Notes under the pieces: model-generated | Seen by the model: the letters and a program-made list of their open reading frames with translations, nothing else | What the model was told of the DNA's origin: nothing | The model's database searches: none | Shown here: positions 8,282 through 18,351 of the stretch, one piece after another | Numbering within the stretch: the stretch's first letter is position 1 | How the letters are laid out: every line of letters starts with the position of its first letter | Made by a program: the position numbers and the translations under genes | From: Mycolicibacterium hodleri | GTDB taxonomy: Bacteria; Actinomycetota; Actinomycetes; Mycobacteriales; Mycobacteriaceae | Length of the DNA: 64,000 nt | Direction: 5' to 3' | NCBI RefSeq assembly: GCF_006439015.1 | Contig: NZ_RCZG01000001.1 | Location: 434,001 to 498,000, forward strand

Positions 8282-8297
8282 ACACTAGGTGTAGTGT
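8282..8297. promoter_or_regulatory. NrdR box upstream of nrdHIE
   Basis: ACACTAGGTGTAGTGT has perfect ACACTA/TAGTGT arms and fits the NrdR consensus (acaCTA-n4-TAGtgt). NrdR is the ATP/dATP-sensing repressor of ribonucleotide reductase genes. A related pair stands before nrdF2, so both nrd units are probably co-regulated. Confidence 0.75.
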
Positions 8298-8444
8298 CTT
8301 GCAGACCGACAGGCCCCACATTTCGGAGGTCGGCCGGAGCTCTCGAAACCGGCACATCGGGTCAGACAACCGCCGGTCAGACTGCTTCGGACGGCAGGAA
8401 TTCCACGGGTCTGCGGGCTGCTGAACTTCAGGGGATAGCAGTAG

Positions 8445-8470
8445 CCAGTCAGACCAGCCAGTCAGACCAG
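8445..8470 (+). repeat. 13-bp tandem repeat in the nrdH leader
   Basis: CCAGTCAGACCAG occurs twice head to tail (8445-8457 and 8458-8470), 25 bases before nrdH. Further GTCAGAC copies appear near 8362 and 8377. It could be a recent slippage duplication or part of a leader structure. Confidence 0.7.
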
Positions 8471-8495
8471 ACTTCGAAGAGGAGCCACGCCGAAG

Positions 8496-8738
8496 ATGAC
8501 CGTCACCGTCTACACCAAGCCCGCGTGTGTGCAGTGCAACGCCACGTACAAGGCGCTCGACAAGCAGGGCGTCGCCTACGAGAAGGTCGACATCAGCCTG
8601 GACGCCGAGGCGCGTGACTACGTCATGGCGCTTGGCTACCTCCAGGCGCCCGTCGTCGTGGCAGGCAACGACCACTGGTCGGGCTTCCGTCCGGACCGCA
8701 TCAAGTCGCTGTCCGGAGCGGTCGCAGTCACGGCGTAA
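8496..8738 (+). CDS. nrdH: Glutaredoxin-like NrdH-redoxin
   Basis: The 80-residue redoxin begins [21 protein letters not shown], with the redox pair Cys-Val-Gln-Cys at residues 11-14. The NrdH tail motif [12 protein letters not shown] directs reduction by thioredoxin reductase. It supplies electrons to the class Ib reductase NrdE. It is the first gene of the nrdHIE operon, with nrdI 32 bases later. A GAGGAG lies a little far (about 13 bases) from the ATG. Confidence 0.94.
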   Translation: MTVTVYTKPACVQCNATYKALDKQGVAYEKVDISLDAEARDYVMALGYLQAPVVVAGNDHWSGFRPDRIKSLSGAVAVTA

Positions 8739-8770
8739 GCGGGAACCCGGCGGACAGAAGGGAGAGTGTG

Positions 8771-9217
8771 ATGGGCAATCTCGTCTACTTCTCCAGCGTC
8801 TCGGAGAACACCCACCGCTTCGTCGAGAAGCTCGAGATGCCCGCCACTCGGATTCCGCTGCGCGCACGCATCGAGGTCGACGAGCCCTATGTGTTGGTGC
8901 TGCCGACCTACGGCGGCGGACACGCGAACGGCCCCGACATCGAAGCCGGAGGATACGTCCCCAAGCAGGTCATCGCCTTCCTGAACAACGAGAACAACCG
9001 CTCATTGCTACGCGGCGTCATCGCCGCGGGCAACTCCAACTTCGGCGCCGAATTTGGCTATGCGGGTGACGTCGTCTCCCGAAAGTGCGGCGTGCCGTAC
9101 CTCTATCGCTTCGAATTAATGGGCACCACGGACGACGTACTCGCCGTTCGTGAGGGCCTCACCGAGTTTTGGAAGGATCAGCCGTGTCCCCAACCGCCAC
9201 AGCTACAGAACACGTGA
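8771..9217 (+). CDS. nrdI: Flavodoxin-like NrdI
   Basis: This product of about 148 residues begins [21 protein letters not shown], with the FMN phosphate loop [10 protein letters not shown] and the PTYGGG loop near residue 43. NrdI activates the dimanganese-tyrosyl cofactor of the class Ib small subunit. GTG at 8768 and ATG at 8771 are adjacent in-frame starts; ATG is taken. The gene overlaps the start of nrdE by 34 bases, implying translational coupling. Confidence 0.93.
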   Translation: MGNLVYFSSVSENTHRFVEKLEMPATRIPLRARIEVDEPYVLVLPTYGGGHANGPDIEAGGYVPKQVIAFLNNENNRSLLRGVIAAGNSNFGAEFGYAGDVVSRKCGVPYLYRFELMGTTDDVLAVREGLTEFWKDQPCPQPPQLQNT

Positions 9218-11352
9218 CCTCCGGCGCGCATGCGCTGCCAGGGGAGACGGACTACCACGCGCTGAACGCGATGCTGAATCTCTACGACGCTGACGGGAAG
9301 ATTCAGTTCGACAAGGACCGGGAAGCCGCCAACCAGTACTTCCTGCAGCACGTCAACCAGAACACGGTGTTCTTCCACAACCAGGACGAGAAGCTCGACT
9401 ACCTGGTCAAGGAGGATTACTACGAGCGCGAGGTGCTCGACCAGTACTCCCGTAACTTCGTCAAGACGCTGCTGGATCGCGCATACGCCAAGAAGTTCCG
9501 CTTCCCGACATTCCTCGGCGCGTTCAAGTACTACACGTCCTACACGCTGAAGACTTTCGACGGGAAGCGCTACCTCGAACGCTTCGAGGACCGCGTCGTC
9601 ATGGTGTCGCTCACGCTGGCCGCGGGCGACACGATGCTGGCCGAGAAGCTCGTCGACGAGATCATCGACGGTCGTTTCCAGCCGGCCACGCCCACGTTCC
9701 TCAACTCGGGCAAGAAGCAGCGCGGCGAGCCCGTCAGCTGCTTCCTGCTGCGCATCGAGGACAACATGGAGTCGATCGGGCGCTCCATCAACTCCGCACT
9801 CCAGTTGTCCAAGCGCGGCGGTGGAGTCGCGTTGCTGCTCAGCAACATTCGCGAGCACGGCGCACCGATCAAGAACATCGAGAACCAGAGCTCGGGCGTC
9901 ATCCCGATCATGAAGCTGCTCGAGGATTCGTTCTCGTACGCCAACCAGCTGGGTGCGCGCCAGGGCGCTGGCGCGGTGTACCTGCAGGCGCATCATCCCG
10001 ATATCTACCGGTTCCTCGACACCAAGCGTGAGAACGCCGACGAGAAGATCCGCATCAAGACGCTCTCGCTCGGTGTGGTGATCCCGGACATCACGTTCGA
10101 GCTGGCGAAGAAGAACGAGGACATGTACCTCTTCTCGCCGTATGACGTCGAACGTGTCTACGGAGTGCCGTTCGCGGACATCTCCATCACCGAGAAGTAC
10201 TACGAGATGGTCGACGACGCGCGCATCCGCAAGACCAAGATCAAGGCGCGCGAGTTCTTCCAGACGTTGGCCGAGCTGCAGTTCGAGTCCGGCTACCCGT
10301 ACATCATGTACGAGGACACGGTGAACCGGGCGAACCCCATCGCGGGCAAGATCACCCACAGCAACCTGTGCTCGGAGATCCTGCAGGTGTCGACGCCGTC
10401 GCTGTTCAACGAGGACCTGACCTACGCCAAGGTGGGCAAGGACATCTCGTGCAACCTCGGCTCGCTCAACATCGCCAAGACCATGGACTCGCCGGACTTC
10501 GCGCAGACCATCGAGGTGGCGATCCGCGGCCTGACGGCGGTGAGCGATCAGACCCACATCTGGTCGGTGCCGTCGATCGAGCAGGGCAACAACGACTCTC
10601 ACGCGATCGGGCTCGGGCAGATGAACCTGCACGGCTACCTGGCCCGCGAGCGAATCATGTACGGCTCCGAAGAGGGCATCGACTTCACCAACATCTACTT
10701 CTACGCCGTGCTCTATCACGCGCTGCGGGCGAGCAATCGCATCGCGATCGAACGCGGTACGCGCTTCGGCGGTTTCGAGAAGTCGAAGTACGCGTCGGGG
10801 GAGTTCTTCGACAAGTACACCGAGCAGGTGTGGGAGCCGGCCACCGAACGCGTGCGGGAGTTGTTCGCGCAAGCGGACATCCGCATCCCGACGCAGGAGG
10901 ATTGGGTACGGCTGAAGGAGTCGGTGCAGCAGTACGGCATCTACAACCAGAATCTGCAGGCCGTCCCGCCGACCGGGTCGATCTCCTACATCAACTACTC
11001 CACCTCGTCGATCCACCCGGTGGCGTCTCGGATCGAGATCCGCAAGGAAGGCAAGATCGGCCGCGCGTACTACCCGGCGCCGTATCTGACCAACGACAAC
11101 CTGGAGTTCTACGAAGACGCGTACGAGATCGGCTACGAGAAGATCATCGACACGTACGCCGCGGCCACCCAGCACGTTGATCAGGGACTGAGCCTGACGC
11201 TGTTCTTCAAGGACACCGCCAGCACGCGCGACGTCAACAAGGCGCAGATCTACGCCTGGCGCAAGGGCATCAAGACGTTGTACTACATCCGCCTGCGGCA
11301 GATGGCCCTGGAGGGCACTGAGGTGGAGGGTTGCGTCAGCTGCATGCTGTAG
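9184..11352 (+). CDS. nrdE: Class Ib ribonucleotide reductase, large subunit
   Basis: The 722-residue alpha subunit opens [22 protein letters not shown] just before the GTG at 9184 supports this start over the upstream ATG in the same frame. It has no ATP-cone, as expected for NrdE. Active-site stretches include [22 protein letters not shown] and LNIAKTMD, and the C-terminus ends GCVSCML with the re-reducible CxxC pair. It reduces ribonucleoside diphosphates with NrdF2. A strong convergent hairpin follows. nrdF2 is a separate unit 6 kb downstream. Confidence 0.96.
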   Translation: MSPTATATEHVTSGAHALPGETDYHALNAMLNLYDADGKIQFDKDREAANQYFLQHVNQNTVFFHNQDEKLDYLVKEDYYEREVLDQYSRNFVKTLLDRAYAKKFRFPTFLGAFKYYTSYTLKTFDGKRYLERFEDRVVMVSLTLAAGDTMLAEKLVDEIIDGRFQPATPTFLNSGKKQRGEPVSCFLLRIEDNMESIGRSINSALQLSKRGGGVALLLSNIREHGAPIKNIENQSSGVIPIMKLLEDSFSYANQLGARQGAGAVYLQAHHPDIYRFLDTKRENADEKIRIKTLSLGVVIPDITFELAKKNEDMYLFSPYDVERVYGVPFADISITEKYYEMVDDARIRKTKIKAREFFQTLAELQFESGYPYIMYEDTVNRANPIAGKITHSNLCSEILQVSTPSLFNEDLTYAKVGKDISCNLGSLNIAKTMDSPDFAQTIEVAIRGLTAVSDQTHIWSVPSIEQGNNDSHAIGLGQMNLHGYLARERIMYGSEEGIDFTNIYFYAVLYHALRASNRIAIERGTRFGGFEKSKYASGEFFDKYTEQVWEPATERVRELFAQADIRIPTQEDWVRLKESVQQYGIYNQNLQAVPPTGSISYINYSTSSIHPVASRIEIRKEGKIGRAYYPAPYLTNDNLEFYEDAYEIGYEKIIDTYAAATQHVDQGLSLTLFFKDTASTRDVNKAQIYAWRKGIKTLYYIRLRQMALEGTEVEGCVSCML

Positions 11353-11362
11353 GGCGCGACGT

Positions 11363-11419
11363 CGAGTGGCCAGATAGTGCACGCCGATGGCGAAAAACCG
11401 TGCACTAACTAGCCATTCG
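11363..11419. terminator. Long hairpin between convergent nrdE and DUF5997 genes
   Basis: TAGTGCACG (11375-11383) and CGTGCACTA (11399-11407) form a perfect inner stem. The stem extends outward with four mismatches to 21 pairs in all (CGAGTGGCC against the complement of AGCCATTCG). It fills the gap between nrdE and the DUF5997 gene and can serve both directions. GTGCAC-type hairpins of this kind recur between convergent mycobacterial genes. Confidence 0.7.
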
Positions 11420-11421
11420 GA

Positions 11422-11808
11422 TCAGCTTTCGCGAGTCTGGTCCGCGTGCAGCGCCTTCACGCGTCGCTCCTCGCGAAGCACGCTCTGGTAGCTCTCGCGT
11501 TCCGCGACGAGCCACTCGGGCTTGTCCTCGAGCAGCTGAGTGATCTGCTCGGTGGTGAGCGCATCGGTGATGCCGCTGCGCGCGAGACCGGCGATCGACA
11601 CCCCGAGCTTGGTTGCCACGAGGTTCTTCGGGTGTGGCCCGTTCTTGCGGAGGTCCTTGAGCCACTGCGGCGGATCCGCCTGCAGGTCGGCGAGCTCGGC
11701 GCGGGTGATCGGGTTCTCTTGAAACTCCGCAGGGGTCGCGGGCAGATACACGTCCAGCTTCTTCGCCGCGGTGGCGGGTTTCATGGACTGTGCGTTCGGC
11801 CTGCTCAT
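11422..11808 (-). CDS. DUF5997 family protein
   Basis: The start MSRPNAQSMKPATAAKKLDVYL gives 128 residues. The sequence is mostly helical and charged, with PATPAEFQENPITRAELADLQADPPQWLKDLRKNGPHPKNLVATKLGVSIAGLARSGI, and ends in a lysine/arginine/glutamate-rich tail. The segment LVATKLGVSIAGLARSGI looks like a small DNA-binding helix-turn-helix, which I infer only. It is divergent from a LysR-effector-domain gene by 28 bases. This pairing is common in actinobacteria, but its function is unknown to me. Confidence 0.75.
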   Translation of the reverse strand: MSRPNAQSMKPATAAKKLDVYLPATPAEFQENPITRAELADLQADPPQWLKDLRKNGPHPKNLVATKLGVSIAGLARSGITDALTTEQITQLLEDKPEWLVAERESYQSVLREERRVKALHADQTRES

Positions 11809-11836
11809 GGGACCAGCGTATCGGTAGCCTGATGCG

Positions 11837-12571
11837 GTGGCTTCATCCTCGCTGCCCTCGCTCACAGTGGGGTACGTCCCCGGCGTGACGCCCGCGAAGT
11901 GGGCTCGTACCTGGGCGCAGCGCCAACCCGACGTCCGGCTGCACTTGCAGGCCGTCGCCGCGGCAGATGCGGCCGACGCGTTGCGGGCGGGCGCGATCGA
12001 CGTGGCGCTGCTCCGGCCGCCGGTCGACCCGACCGGGGTGGCCGTCATCCCCCTGTACGAGGAGATGACGGTGGTCATGGCGCCGACCGATCACCTGCTG
12101 AGCGCCGCCGACACGGTCACCATCGCGGACCTCGACGGCGAACCAATCCTGATCCCACTCGACGACGTCGTCGCCTGGGCGGCCGTCCCCGGCGTCCGGG
12201 TCGATCACCGGCCCGAGACCACCAGGGACGCAACCGAACTCGTTGCTGCTGGGATCGGCGCGCTCATCGTTCCGCAGTCGCTGGCGCGGCTGCACCACCG
12301 CAAGGACCTCGTGTATCGCCCGATCGCCGACGCACCCACCTGCCCCGTGGCGCTCGCCGTCCCCGAGGGGCAGCAGCCTGCACTGGTCGAGGAGTTCATC
12401 GGAATCGTGCGGGGTCGCAAACCCAGTTCGTCGCGTGGGCGGTCCGAGTCGGCGCCGAAGCGCACTGCACGGGAGAAGACCCTCGCCAAGCAGGCCGCCC
12501 GCATCGCCGCGAGGGAGGCGGCGGGAAAGGTCGCCAGCAAGCAGGACCGTGCCCAACGCGGTCGGCACTGA
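11837..12571 (+). CDS. LysR substrate-binding domain protein without a DNA-binding domain
   Basis: The product has 244 residues. From residue 8 (LTVGYVPGVTPAKWARTWAQRQPDVRLHL) to about 195 it is a LysR effector domain with the DVALLRPPV and PLYEEMTVVMAPTDHLL segments. The N-terminal winged helix is missing and nothing upstream could encode it in frame. After residue 195 comes a basic tail (KPSSSRGRSESAPKRTAREKTL...KVASKQDRAQRGRH) that may bind nucleic acid or a partner. The GTG at 11837 is only 28 bases from the divergent DUF5997 start, so the two probably share a promoter region and possibly a function, with DUF5997 supplying DNA binding. Confidence 0.75.
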   Translation: MASSSLPSLTVGYVPGVTPAKWARTWAQRQPDVRLHLQAVAAADAADALRAGAIDVALLRPPVDPTGVAVIPLYEEMTVVMAPTDHLLSAADTVTIADLDGEPILIPLDDVVAWAAVPGVRVDHRPETTRDATELVAAGIGALIVPQSLARLHHRKDLVYRPIADAPTCPVALAVPEGQQPALVEEFIGIVRGRKPSSSRGRSESAPKRTAREKTLAKQAARIAAREAAGKVASKQDRAQRGRH

Positions 12572-12714
12572 GGCTTCGTTGGCTATTCCCCGAATGCGCG
12601 CCGAGCGTGTGGGTTCCCCTTGCAAAGCGCGAGTGGCGGTGTTGAGAAGCTGCACACTCGGTGGGGCCAATAAATCAGTGGAAATCGGCGGCCGAGTCGA
12701 TCACCCTCGTAGGC

Positions 12715-13548
12715 ATGAACGTTCACCTGTACGCGTCGCCGGATGGCTTCGGCGCGGTGGCGCGCTGGGTGTATCGCAGAGACCCGGTGTTGTTCACCAC
12801 CGAACTGACCACCCTGCGGACGTCGACGTGGCCGGCCGGTCATCTATTGCTGGCCGCCTCGGACTGCGACGGCGTGGTAGGCGCGGCGCTACAGATGCGG
12901 GACGAGGTGCTGTTGGTCAGTGGGCTGCCGCCCACCCTGGCGAAGGAAGTTGTATCCGCAGTCGCCCCGATTCGGGCCGACCTGCCCGGCGTCCGCGGAA
13001 CGCCCGCTACCGCTGAAGCAGTCAGTCAAGCGTGGACTGAGGCTACCGGCCTCGGTGCCTCGACGTCGTTCGCCGAAACGCTGTACCGCCTTGAAGACCT
13101 GATCGCGCCCGAGGGCGTCGTAGGCGAACCACGGCGTGCCGGGGACGAGGACGCCGAGTTGCTCATCGGGTGGCTAGACGCGTTCTTCGTCGAGGCCTTC
13201 GATTCTGAGTCGAACCTCCAGGCGAGTCGTGGGCTGCTGAGCAACATCGCCGGTGCTGGCGGGCACATCGTGCTGTGGACGGTGGACGATGTGCCGGTCG
13301 CGATGGCGCGGGTGCACGGGTGCCTGCTGGGAATGTCGCGGATCGGTCCGGTGTACACGCCGCCGGAGAACAGAGGCCACGGTTACGGGGCGGCAGTCAC
13401 GGCCGAGGCGGTCCGGCACGCCCAGCGTGACGGTGCGCGCGACGTCGTGCTGTTCGCCGACAAGGCCAACCCCGTGTCGAACCGCATCTACCGGCGGCTC
13501 GGATTCCGGCCCGTCGCCGAGAACGTCCAGTACGCGTTCACCGCGTGA
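12715..13548 (+). CDS. GNAT-family N-acetyltransferase
   Basis: The ATG at 12715 (MNVHLYASPDGF) gives 277 residues. The C-terminal half is a GNAT fold with VYTPPENRGHGYGAAVTAEAVRHA (the acetyl-CoA pyrophosphate loop RGHGYG) followed by NPVSNRIYRRLGFRPV. The N-terminal half is a divergent GNAT-like module. A GTG at 12661 is an in-frame alternative but has no ribosome site. The acceptor substrate is unknown. A hairpin follows and separates it from the convergent reductase pseudogene. Confidence 0.8.
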   Translation: MNVHLYASPDGFGAVARWVYRRDPVLFTTELTTLRTSTWPAGHLLLAASDCDGVVGAALQMRDEVLLVSGLPPTLAKEVVSAVAPIRADLPGVRGTPATAEAVSQAWTEATGLGASTSFAETLYRLEDLIAPEGVVGEPRRAGDEDAELLIGWLDAFFVEAFDSESNLQASRGLLSNIAGAGGHIVLWTVDDVPVAMARVHGCLLGMSRIGPVYTPPENRGHGYGAAVTAEAVRHAQRDGARDVVLFADKANPVSNRIYRRLGFRPVAENVQYAFTA

Positions 13549-13554
13549 CAACCA

Positions 13555-13612
13555 CGCGAGGGTGACTCTGGCGACGCTCAACCCACGTGTCGCGTCGTGA
13601 GATTCACCCGCG
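13555..13612. terminator. Imperfect hairpin between GNAT gene and reductase pseudogene
   Basis: CGCGAGGGTGACTCTGGCG at 13555 pairs, with bulges, with CGTCGTGAGATTCACCCGCG ending at 13612. It lies 7 bases after the GNAT stop and 26 bases before the 3-prime end of the convergent gene, so it may act in both directions. Confidence 0.5.
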
Positions 13613-13637
13613 CCGCGTGGGTCAGGACGGCGCCTAG

Positions 13638-14822
13638 CTACTTCACCTTGTGCTGAGGCCCCTGTTCCTTCTTGTACAGCGCCTTGAGCCTGCGATCACG
13701 GAAGAACGAGTTGTCGATCAACTTGATGCCGTTGTTCGCCACCGCGGGGATCCCCGCGAGCTTGTGGAAGTAGCGGCCCCGCCGGTATTCCTTGCCCCAG
13801 GCGGCCTCCATGCGCTGCCCGTAGTTGGTGAAGTCGTCCGGCCCACCGTTGAGGAGCGCCGCAATCGCGCACTCACCCGCGGCGAGCCCCGACTCGAGTG
13901 CCTTGGAGATGCCCGCCCCCGACGCCGGCTTGCCCGCGCCGAGCGAGTCACCGGTGAAGAGCACGCCGGGACGCCACGGCGGCCAGGCGGTGAAGCCCAT
14001 CGGCAACCGCCAGGCTCGCACCAACTTGTCCTTCTTGAGCTCGTCGATGGGCGGCAGCCCCCAATCACGGGGCAGCGTCTGCATGAACTCGCCCATGAAC
14101 TGGGTGGCGTTGATCTTCTGCCAGTCCTTGTAGCTATTGACGTAGCCCAGGCCGATGTTGATGCGGCCGCCGCCGAATGGGAACACCCAGGCATAGCCCG
14201 GCAGTTGGTCGCCGTGGAACTTCAAATTCAGGTAGATGTCCAGTGAGTCGGAGTCCGGCTTGTTGGCGGGCATCTCCGCGCGGATGGCGATCGCCGAGTA
14301 GCCGTTGTATTCGGAGTCGATCTTCAGGGCGCGCTTGATGGGGGAGTAGGCCCCGTCGGCCGCGATGACGGCGTCACCGACGACCTTCTCGCCGCCCTTG
14401 AGGACGACGCCGATGACGCGGCCGTTGGCGTCGAGTTCCGGGCCGGCCACCTAGCACGACTGCCGGATCTCGGCGCCTGCGGCCTCGGCGTGCTTGAGCA
14501 GCAGGGTGTCCAGCTGCGGGCGAGGGGCGACGTAACCGTGGTTCGGCATCCCGGGACGGGTCGGGAAGGACAGCTCCCACTGCGAGGGGCTGTACACCGT
14601 CACCCGGTTCACGCGGTGGAACTTGTCGACCTCTTCGGCGAGACCCATCTTCTGCAGATAGCTGACCGCGCGGGCCGTCAGCCCGTCGCCGCACGGCTTG
14701 TCGCGGGGGAACTCGGCCTTGTCCAGGACGACTACCTTGGCGCCCGTCTGCGCTGCCTGCCACGCTGCGGCGGCGCCGGAAGGCCCGCCGCCCGCAATCA
14801 CCAGGTCGTACCGCTGCGTCAT
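13638..14822 (-). pseudogene. Geranylgeranyl-reductase-family flavoprotein gene split by an in-frame TAG
   Basis: From ATG 14822 (MTQRYDLVIAGGGPSGAAAA) the frame shows the FAD dinucleotide fold, then FPRDKPCGDGLTARAV, then stops at a TAG in codon 124 (14451-14453) after EIRQSC. The same frame continues at once as VAGPELDANGRVIGVVLKGG. It remains fully family-like for 270 more codons, with LPGYAWVFPFGGGRINIGLGY, LFTGDSLGAGKPASGAGISKALESG and the tail ALYKKEQGPQHKVK. A single GAG-to-TAG change would explain it. The intact enzyme would saturate isoprenoid double bonds, for example on menaquinone or polyprenols. A GTG follows the stop directly, so a C-terminal fragment could be made. Sequencing error is the main alternative. 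Confidence 0.85.
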
Positions 14823-14952
14823 GGGTCTCGTCTCGTATAGCCGGGGGATATCGGCAGAGATGCTACCCGGGCGGGTTGAGCTGCTCTCGCCGAAAGCACG
14901 GCCCCGGCGCGGTCTTGGCAGGTCAGCACGGCTCAGCCGGTACAGTGAGCCC

Positions 14953-15693
14953 GTGCGCAGACCGTCTCGGCCCCAGTCGGGCACCCAGCCCGGCGTGAAG
15001 GTCGATGCGCGCAGCGAGCGTTGGCGCGAGCATCGCAAGAAGGTCCGCGCCGAGATCGTCGACGCCGCCTTCCGGGCCATCGACAAGCTGGGTCCCGAGC
15101 TGTCGCTACGTGAGATCGCCGAAGAGGCGGGCACCGCGAAGCCCAAGATCTACCGGCATTTCACGGACAAATCCGACTTGTTCCAGGCGATCGGCGAGCG
15201 ACTCCGAGACATGTTGTGGGCGGCCATTTTTCCTGCCATCAATGTATCGACCGACCCTGCCCGCGAGGTGATACGCCGTAGCGTCGAGCAGTACGTTCAC
15301 CTGGTCGACGAGCATCCGAACATATGTCGGTTCCTGATTCAGGGCCGCTTCGCAGAAGGAAGTGAGTCGACGATTCGGGCGCTCAACGAAGGGCGTGACA
15401 TCACGTTGGCGATGGCGGCCATGTTCAACGCCGAACTCCGCGAGATGCAGCTCGATAGTTCCGCGATCGAGCTGGCTGCGTTCACGACGTTCGGTTCAGC
15501 GGCGGCCGCCACGGAATGGTGGCTCGGCCCGAGCACAGACAGCCCTCGGCGGATGCCGCCCGAGGAGTTCATGGTGCACATGACGACGATCATGCTGAGC
15601 TCGATCTACGGAACGTGCGAGCTGCTCGGCATCAAGATCGATCCGGAACTCCCTCTTCACGAGGGTGTTCGCCGCCGCGAATCCGTGGCCTAA
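14953..15693 (+). CDS. TetR-family regulator beside a Baeyer-Villiger monooxygenase
   Basis: The GTG at 14953 (VRRPSRPQSGTQPGVKVDARSERW) gives 246 residues. The helix-turn-helix is LSLREIAEEAGTAKPKIYRHFTDKSDLFQAI near residues 58-88. The long C-terminal domain (TTFGSAAAATEWWLG) resembles fatty-acid-type TetR sensors. The monooxygenase gene follows after 36 bases in the same direction. Order and type match the TetR/monooxygenase pair between nrdE and nrdF2 in M. tuberculosis. No clear operator was found in its 130-base upstream gap. Confidence 0.85.
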   Translation: MRRPSRPQSGTQPGVKVDARSERWREHRKKVRAEIVDAAFRAIDKLGPELSLREIAEEAGTAKPKIYRHFTDKSDLFQAIGERLRDMLWAAIFPAINVSTDPAREVIRRSVEQYVHLVDEHPNICRFLIQGRFAEGSESTIRALNEGRDITLAMAAMFNAELREMQLDSSAIELAAFTTFGSAAAATEWWLGPSTDSPRRMPPEEFMVHMTTIMLSSIYGTCELLGIKIDPELPLHEGVRRRESVA

Positions 15694-15729
15694 TATCCGG
15701 TACCCGCGTTCCCAGGTATCCTCGTCGGC

Positions 15730-17244
15730 ATGACAATTGCCCAGCAGGCGGGCTCCGCTTCGGCGCAGAAGAATCCCGTTCGCACCCGCGCGGTCATCAT
15801 CGGCACCGGATTCTCCGGCCTCGGCATGGCCATCGCGCTGCAAAAGCGGGGCTTCGGTGCTGACGACTTCGTCATCCTCGAGAAGGCCGACGAGATCGGC
15901 GGCACGTGGCGCGACAACACCTATCCCGGCTGCGCCTGCGACATCCCCTCGCACATGTACTCCTTCTCCTTCGAGCCGAAGCCCGACTGGACTCACATGT
16001 GGTCGCTCCAGCCGGAGATCCTCGACTATCTCAAGGGTGTCACCGCGAAGTACGGACTGCGCCGGTACGTCCACTTCAACTCGCACGTAGACCGCGCCCA
16101 CTGGGACGATGCGGAGATGCGGTGGCACGTCTTCACCGAAGACGGCCGGGAGTACATCGCGCAGTTCCTCATCTCGGGGGCCGGCGCGCTGCACATTCCG
16201 CTGACCCCCGAGATCGAGGGGCGCGACGAGTTCGCGGGCGCGTCCTTCCACTCGGCGCAGTGGGACCACTCGGTCGACATCGCAGGCAAGCGGGTCGCCG
16301 TGATTGGTACAGGTGCCAGTGCCATCCAGTTGGTGCCCGAGATCGTCAAGGACGTAGCCGAACTTCAGGTGTATCAACGGACGCCGGCCTGGGTGATGCC
16401 GCGCCCCAACAACGCGGTCCCGGCGTGGGTGAGAAGGCTGTTCACCAACGTGCCGGGCACCAGAGCTGCGATGCGCGTGGGCATCTACTGGATGCACGAG
16501 GTGGTGGGCTTCGGGATGACGAAGCAGCCCGGTTTGCTCAGAGTCGGTGCCCTCCTGGGCAAGTGGAACATCCGACGCGCCGTCAAGGACAAGGCGTTGC
16601 GCCGCAAGCTGACGCCGAACTACCGCGCCGGTTGCAAGCGAATCCTCAACTCCGACACCTATTACCGCGGGATCGCGGACCCGAAGACCCAGGTGATCAC
16701 CGAAGCCATCACGCGGATGACGCAGAGGGGCATCGTCACCGGCGACGGCGTGGAGCATCAGGTCGACGTGGTGGTGTTCGCGACGGGTTTCCACGTCACC
16801 GACTCGTACTCCTACGTCGACATCAAGGGCCCGCGGGGCGAGGACCTGGTGGACCGTTGGAATCGGACCGGCGTCGAGGCGCACCGGGGTGTCGCCGTCG
16901 CCGACATGCCGAACCTGTTCTTCCTCCTCGGTCCGAATACCGGCCTCGGCCACAACTCGGTGGTGTTCATGATCGAGTCTCAGATCCGGTACGTGGCCCA
17001 GGCGATCGCCGCCGTTGACAAGGCGCGCGCTCAGGCGGTGGCGCCCACCCGCAGTGCGCAGGCCGAGTTCAATGACGGCCTGCAGGGCGATCTCGCCAAG
17101 ACGGTGTGGAGCACCGGAGGTTGCCGGAGTTGGTACATGGACTCCCACGGCGTCAACCGGGTGCTGTGGGGCGGCATGACCTGGCAGTACTGGTTGGCGA
17201 CCCGCCGATTCAAGGCCGACGAGTACGAGTTCAGCGGTCGCTGA
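15730..17244 (+). CDS. Flavin-containing (Baeyer-Villiger type) monooxygenase
   Basis: The 504-residue product has an N-terminal FAD fold GTGFSGLGMAIAL near residue 26, the conserved GGTWRDNTYPGCACDIPSHMYS, and the fingerprint FAGASFHSAQWD, which fits FxGxxxHxxxW(P/D). The NADPH fold VIGTGASAIQ lies near residue 198. The ATG motif VVFATGFHVTD and GPNTGLGHNS are also typical. It should insert oxygen into a ketone or hydroxylate a lipophilic substrate using NADPH and O2. The preceding TetR gene is probably its regulator. Confidence 0.9.
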   Translation: MTIAQQAGSASAQKNPVRTRAVIIGTGFSGLGMAIALQKRGFGADDFVILEKADEIGGTWRDNTYPGCACDIPSHMYSFSFEPKPDWTHMWSLQPEILDYLKGVTAKYGLRRYVHFNSHVDRAHWDDAEMRWHVFTEDGREYIAQFLISGAGALHIPLTPEIEGRDEFAGASFHSAQWDHSVDIAGKRVAVIGTGASAIQLVPEIVKDVAELQVYQRTPAWVMPRPNNAVPAWVRRLFTNVPGTRAAMRVGIYWMHEVVGFGMTKQPGLLRVGALLGKWNIRRAVKDKALRRKLTPNYRAGCKRILNSDTYYRGIADPKTQVITEAITRMTQRGIVTGDGVEHQVDVVVFATGFHVTDSYSYVDIKGPRGEDLVDRWNRTGVEAHRGVAVADMPNLFFLLGPNTGLGHNSVVFMIESQIRYVAQAIAAVDKARAQAVAPTRSAQAEFNDGLQGDLAKTVWSTGGCRSWYMDSHGVNRVLWGGMTWQYWLATRRFKADEYEFSGR

Positions 17245-17268
17245 CGGTATCGGGGACACGACACGCCA

Positions 17269-17284
17269 ACACAACTTGTTGTGT
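17269..17284. promoter_or_regulatory. NrdR box 1 upstream of nrdF2
   Basis: ACACAACTTGTTGTGT has perfect ACACAA/TTGTGT arms, matching the NrdR-box form. It lies 60 bases before the chosen nrdF2 start and 32 bases from a second, weaker box, the classical tandem spacing. Confidence 0.75.
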
Positions 17285-17300
17285 TGCGGCGCGTCGTCGT

Positions 17301-17316
17301 ACCCCAGTTGTAGTGT
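17301..17316. promoter_or_regulatory. NrdR box 2 upstream of nrdF2
   Basis: ACCCCAGTTGTAGTGT keeps the right arm TAGTGT but has a degenerate left arm. Its start is exactly 32 bases after box 1, about three helical turns, as expected for cooperative NrdR binding. Confidence 0.6.
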
Positions 17317-17319
17317 TGA

Positions 17320-18330
<1,011 letters not shown>

Positions 18331-18351
18331 GTTCGTCCCCGTGTTCACGGT

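Larger units (their letters stand above)
8052..8495. other. Long nrdHIE leader and promoter region
   Basis: This 444-base gap holds the FMN-reductase terminator, an NrdR box at 8282-8297 and a leader of about 200 bases rich in GTCAGAC repeats before nrdH. No open reading frame in it looks coding. A degenerate second NrdR box may lie about 32 bases upstream of the good one (8250-8265, about 9 of 16 matches), which is the usual spacing, but the match is weak. Confidence 0.5.

Noticed and set aside
9178..11382. 734-codon open frame on the minus strand across nrdE
   Set aside because: It is the mirror of a highly conserved gene; its translation is a run of V, R, D, L and H typical of the opposite frame of GC-rich coding DNA and matches no family.
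15496..17274. 592-codon minus-strand frame across the monooxygenase gene
   Set aside because: The plus-strand gene has clear FAD, NADPH and Baeyer-Villiger motifs; the opposite frame has none and low-complexity composition.
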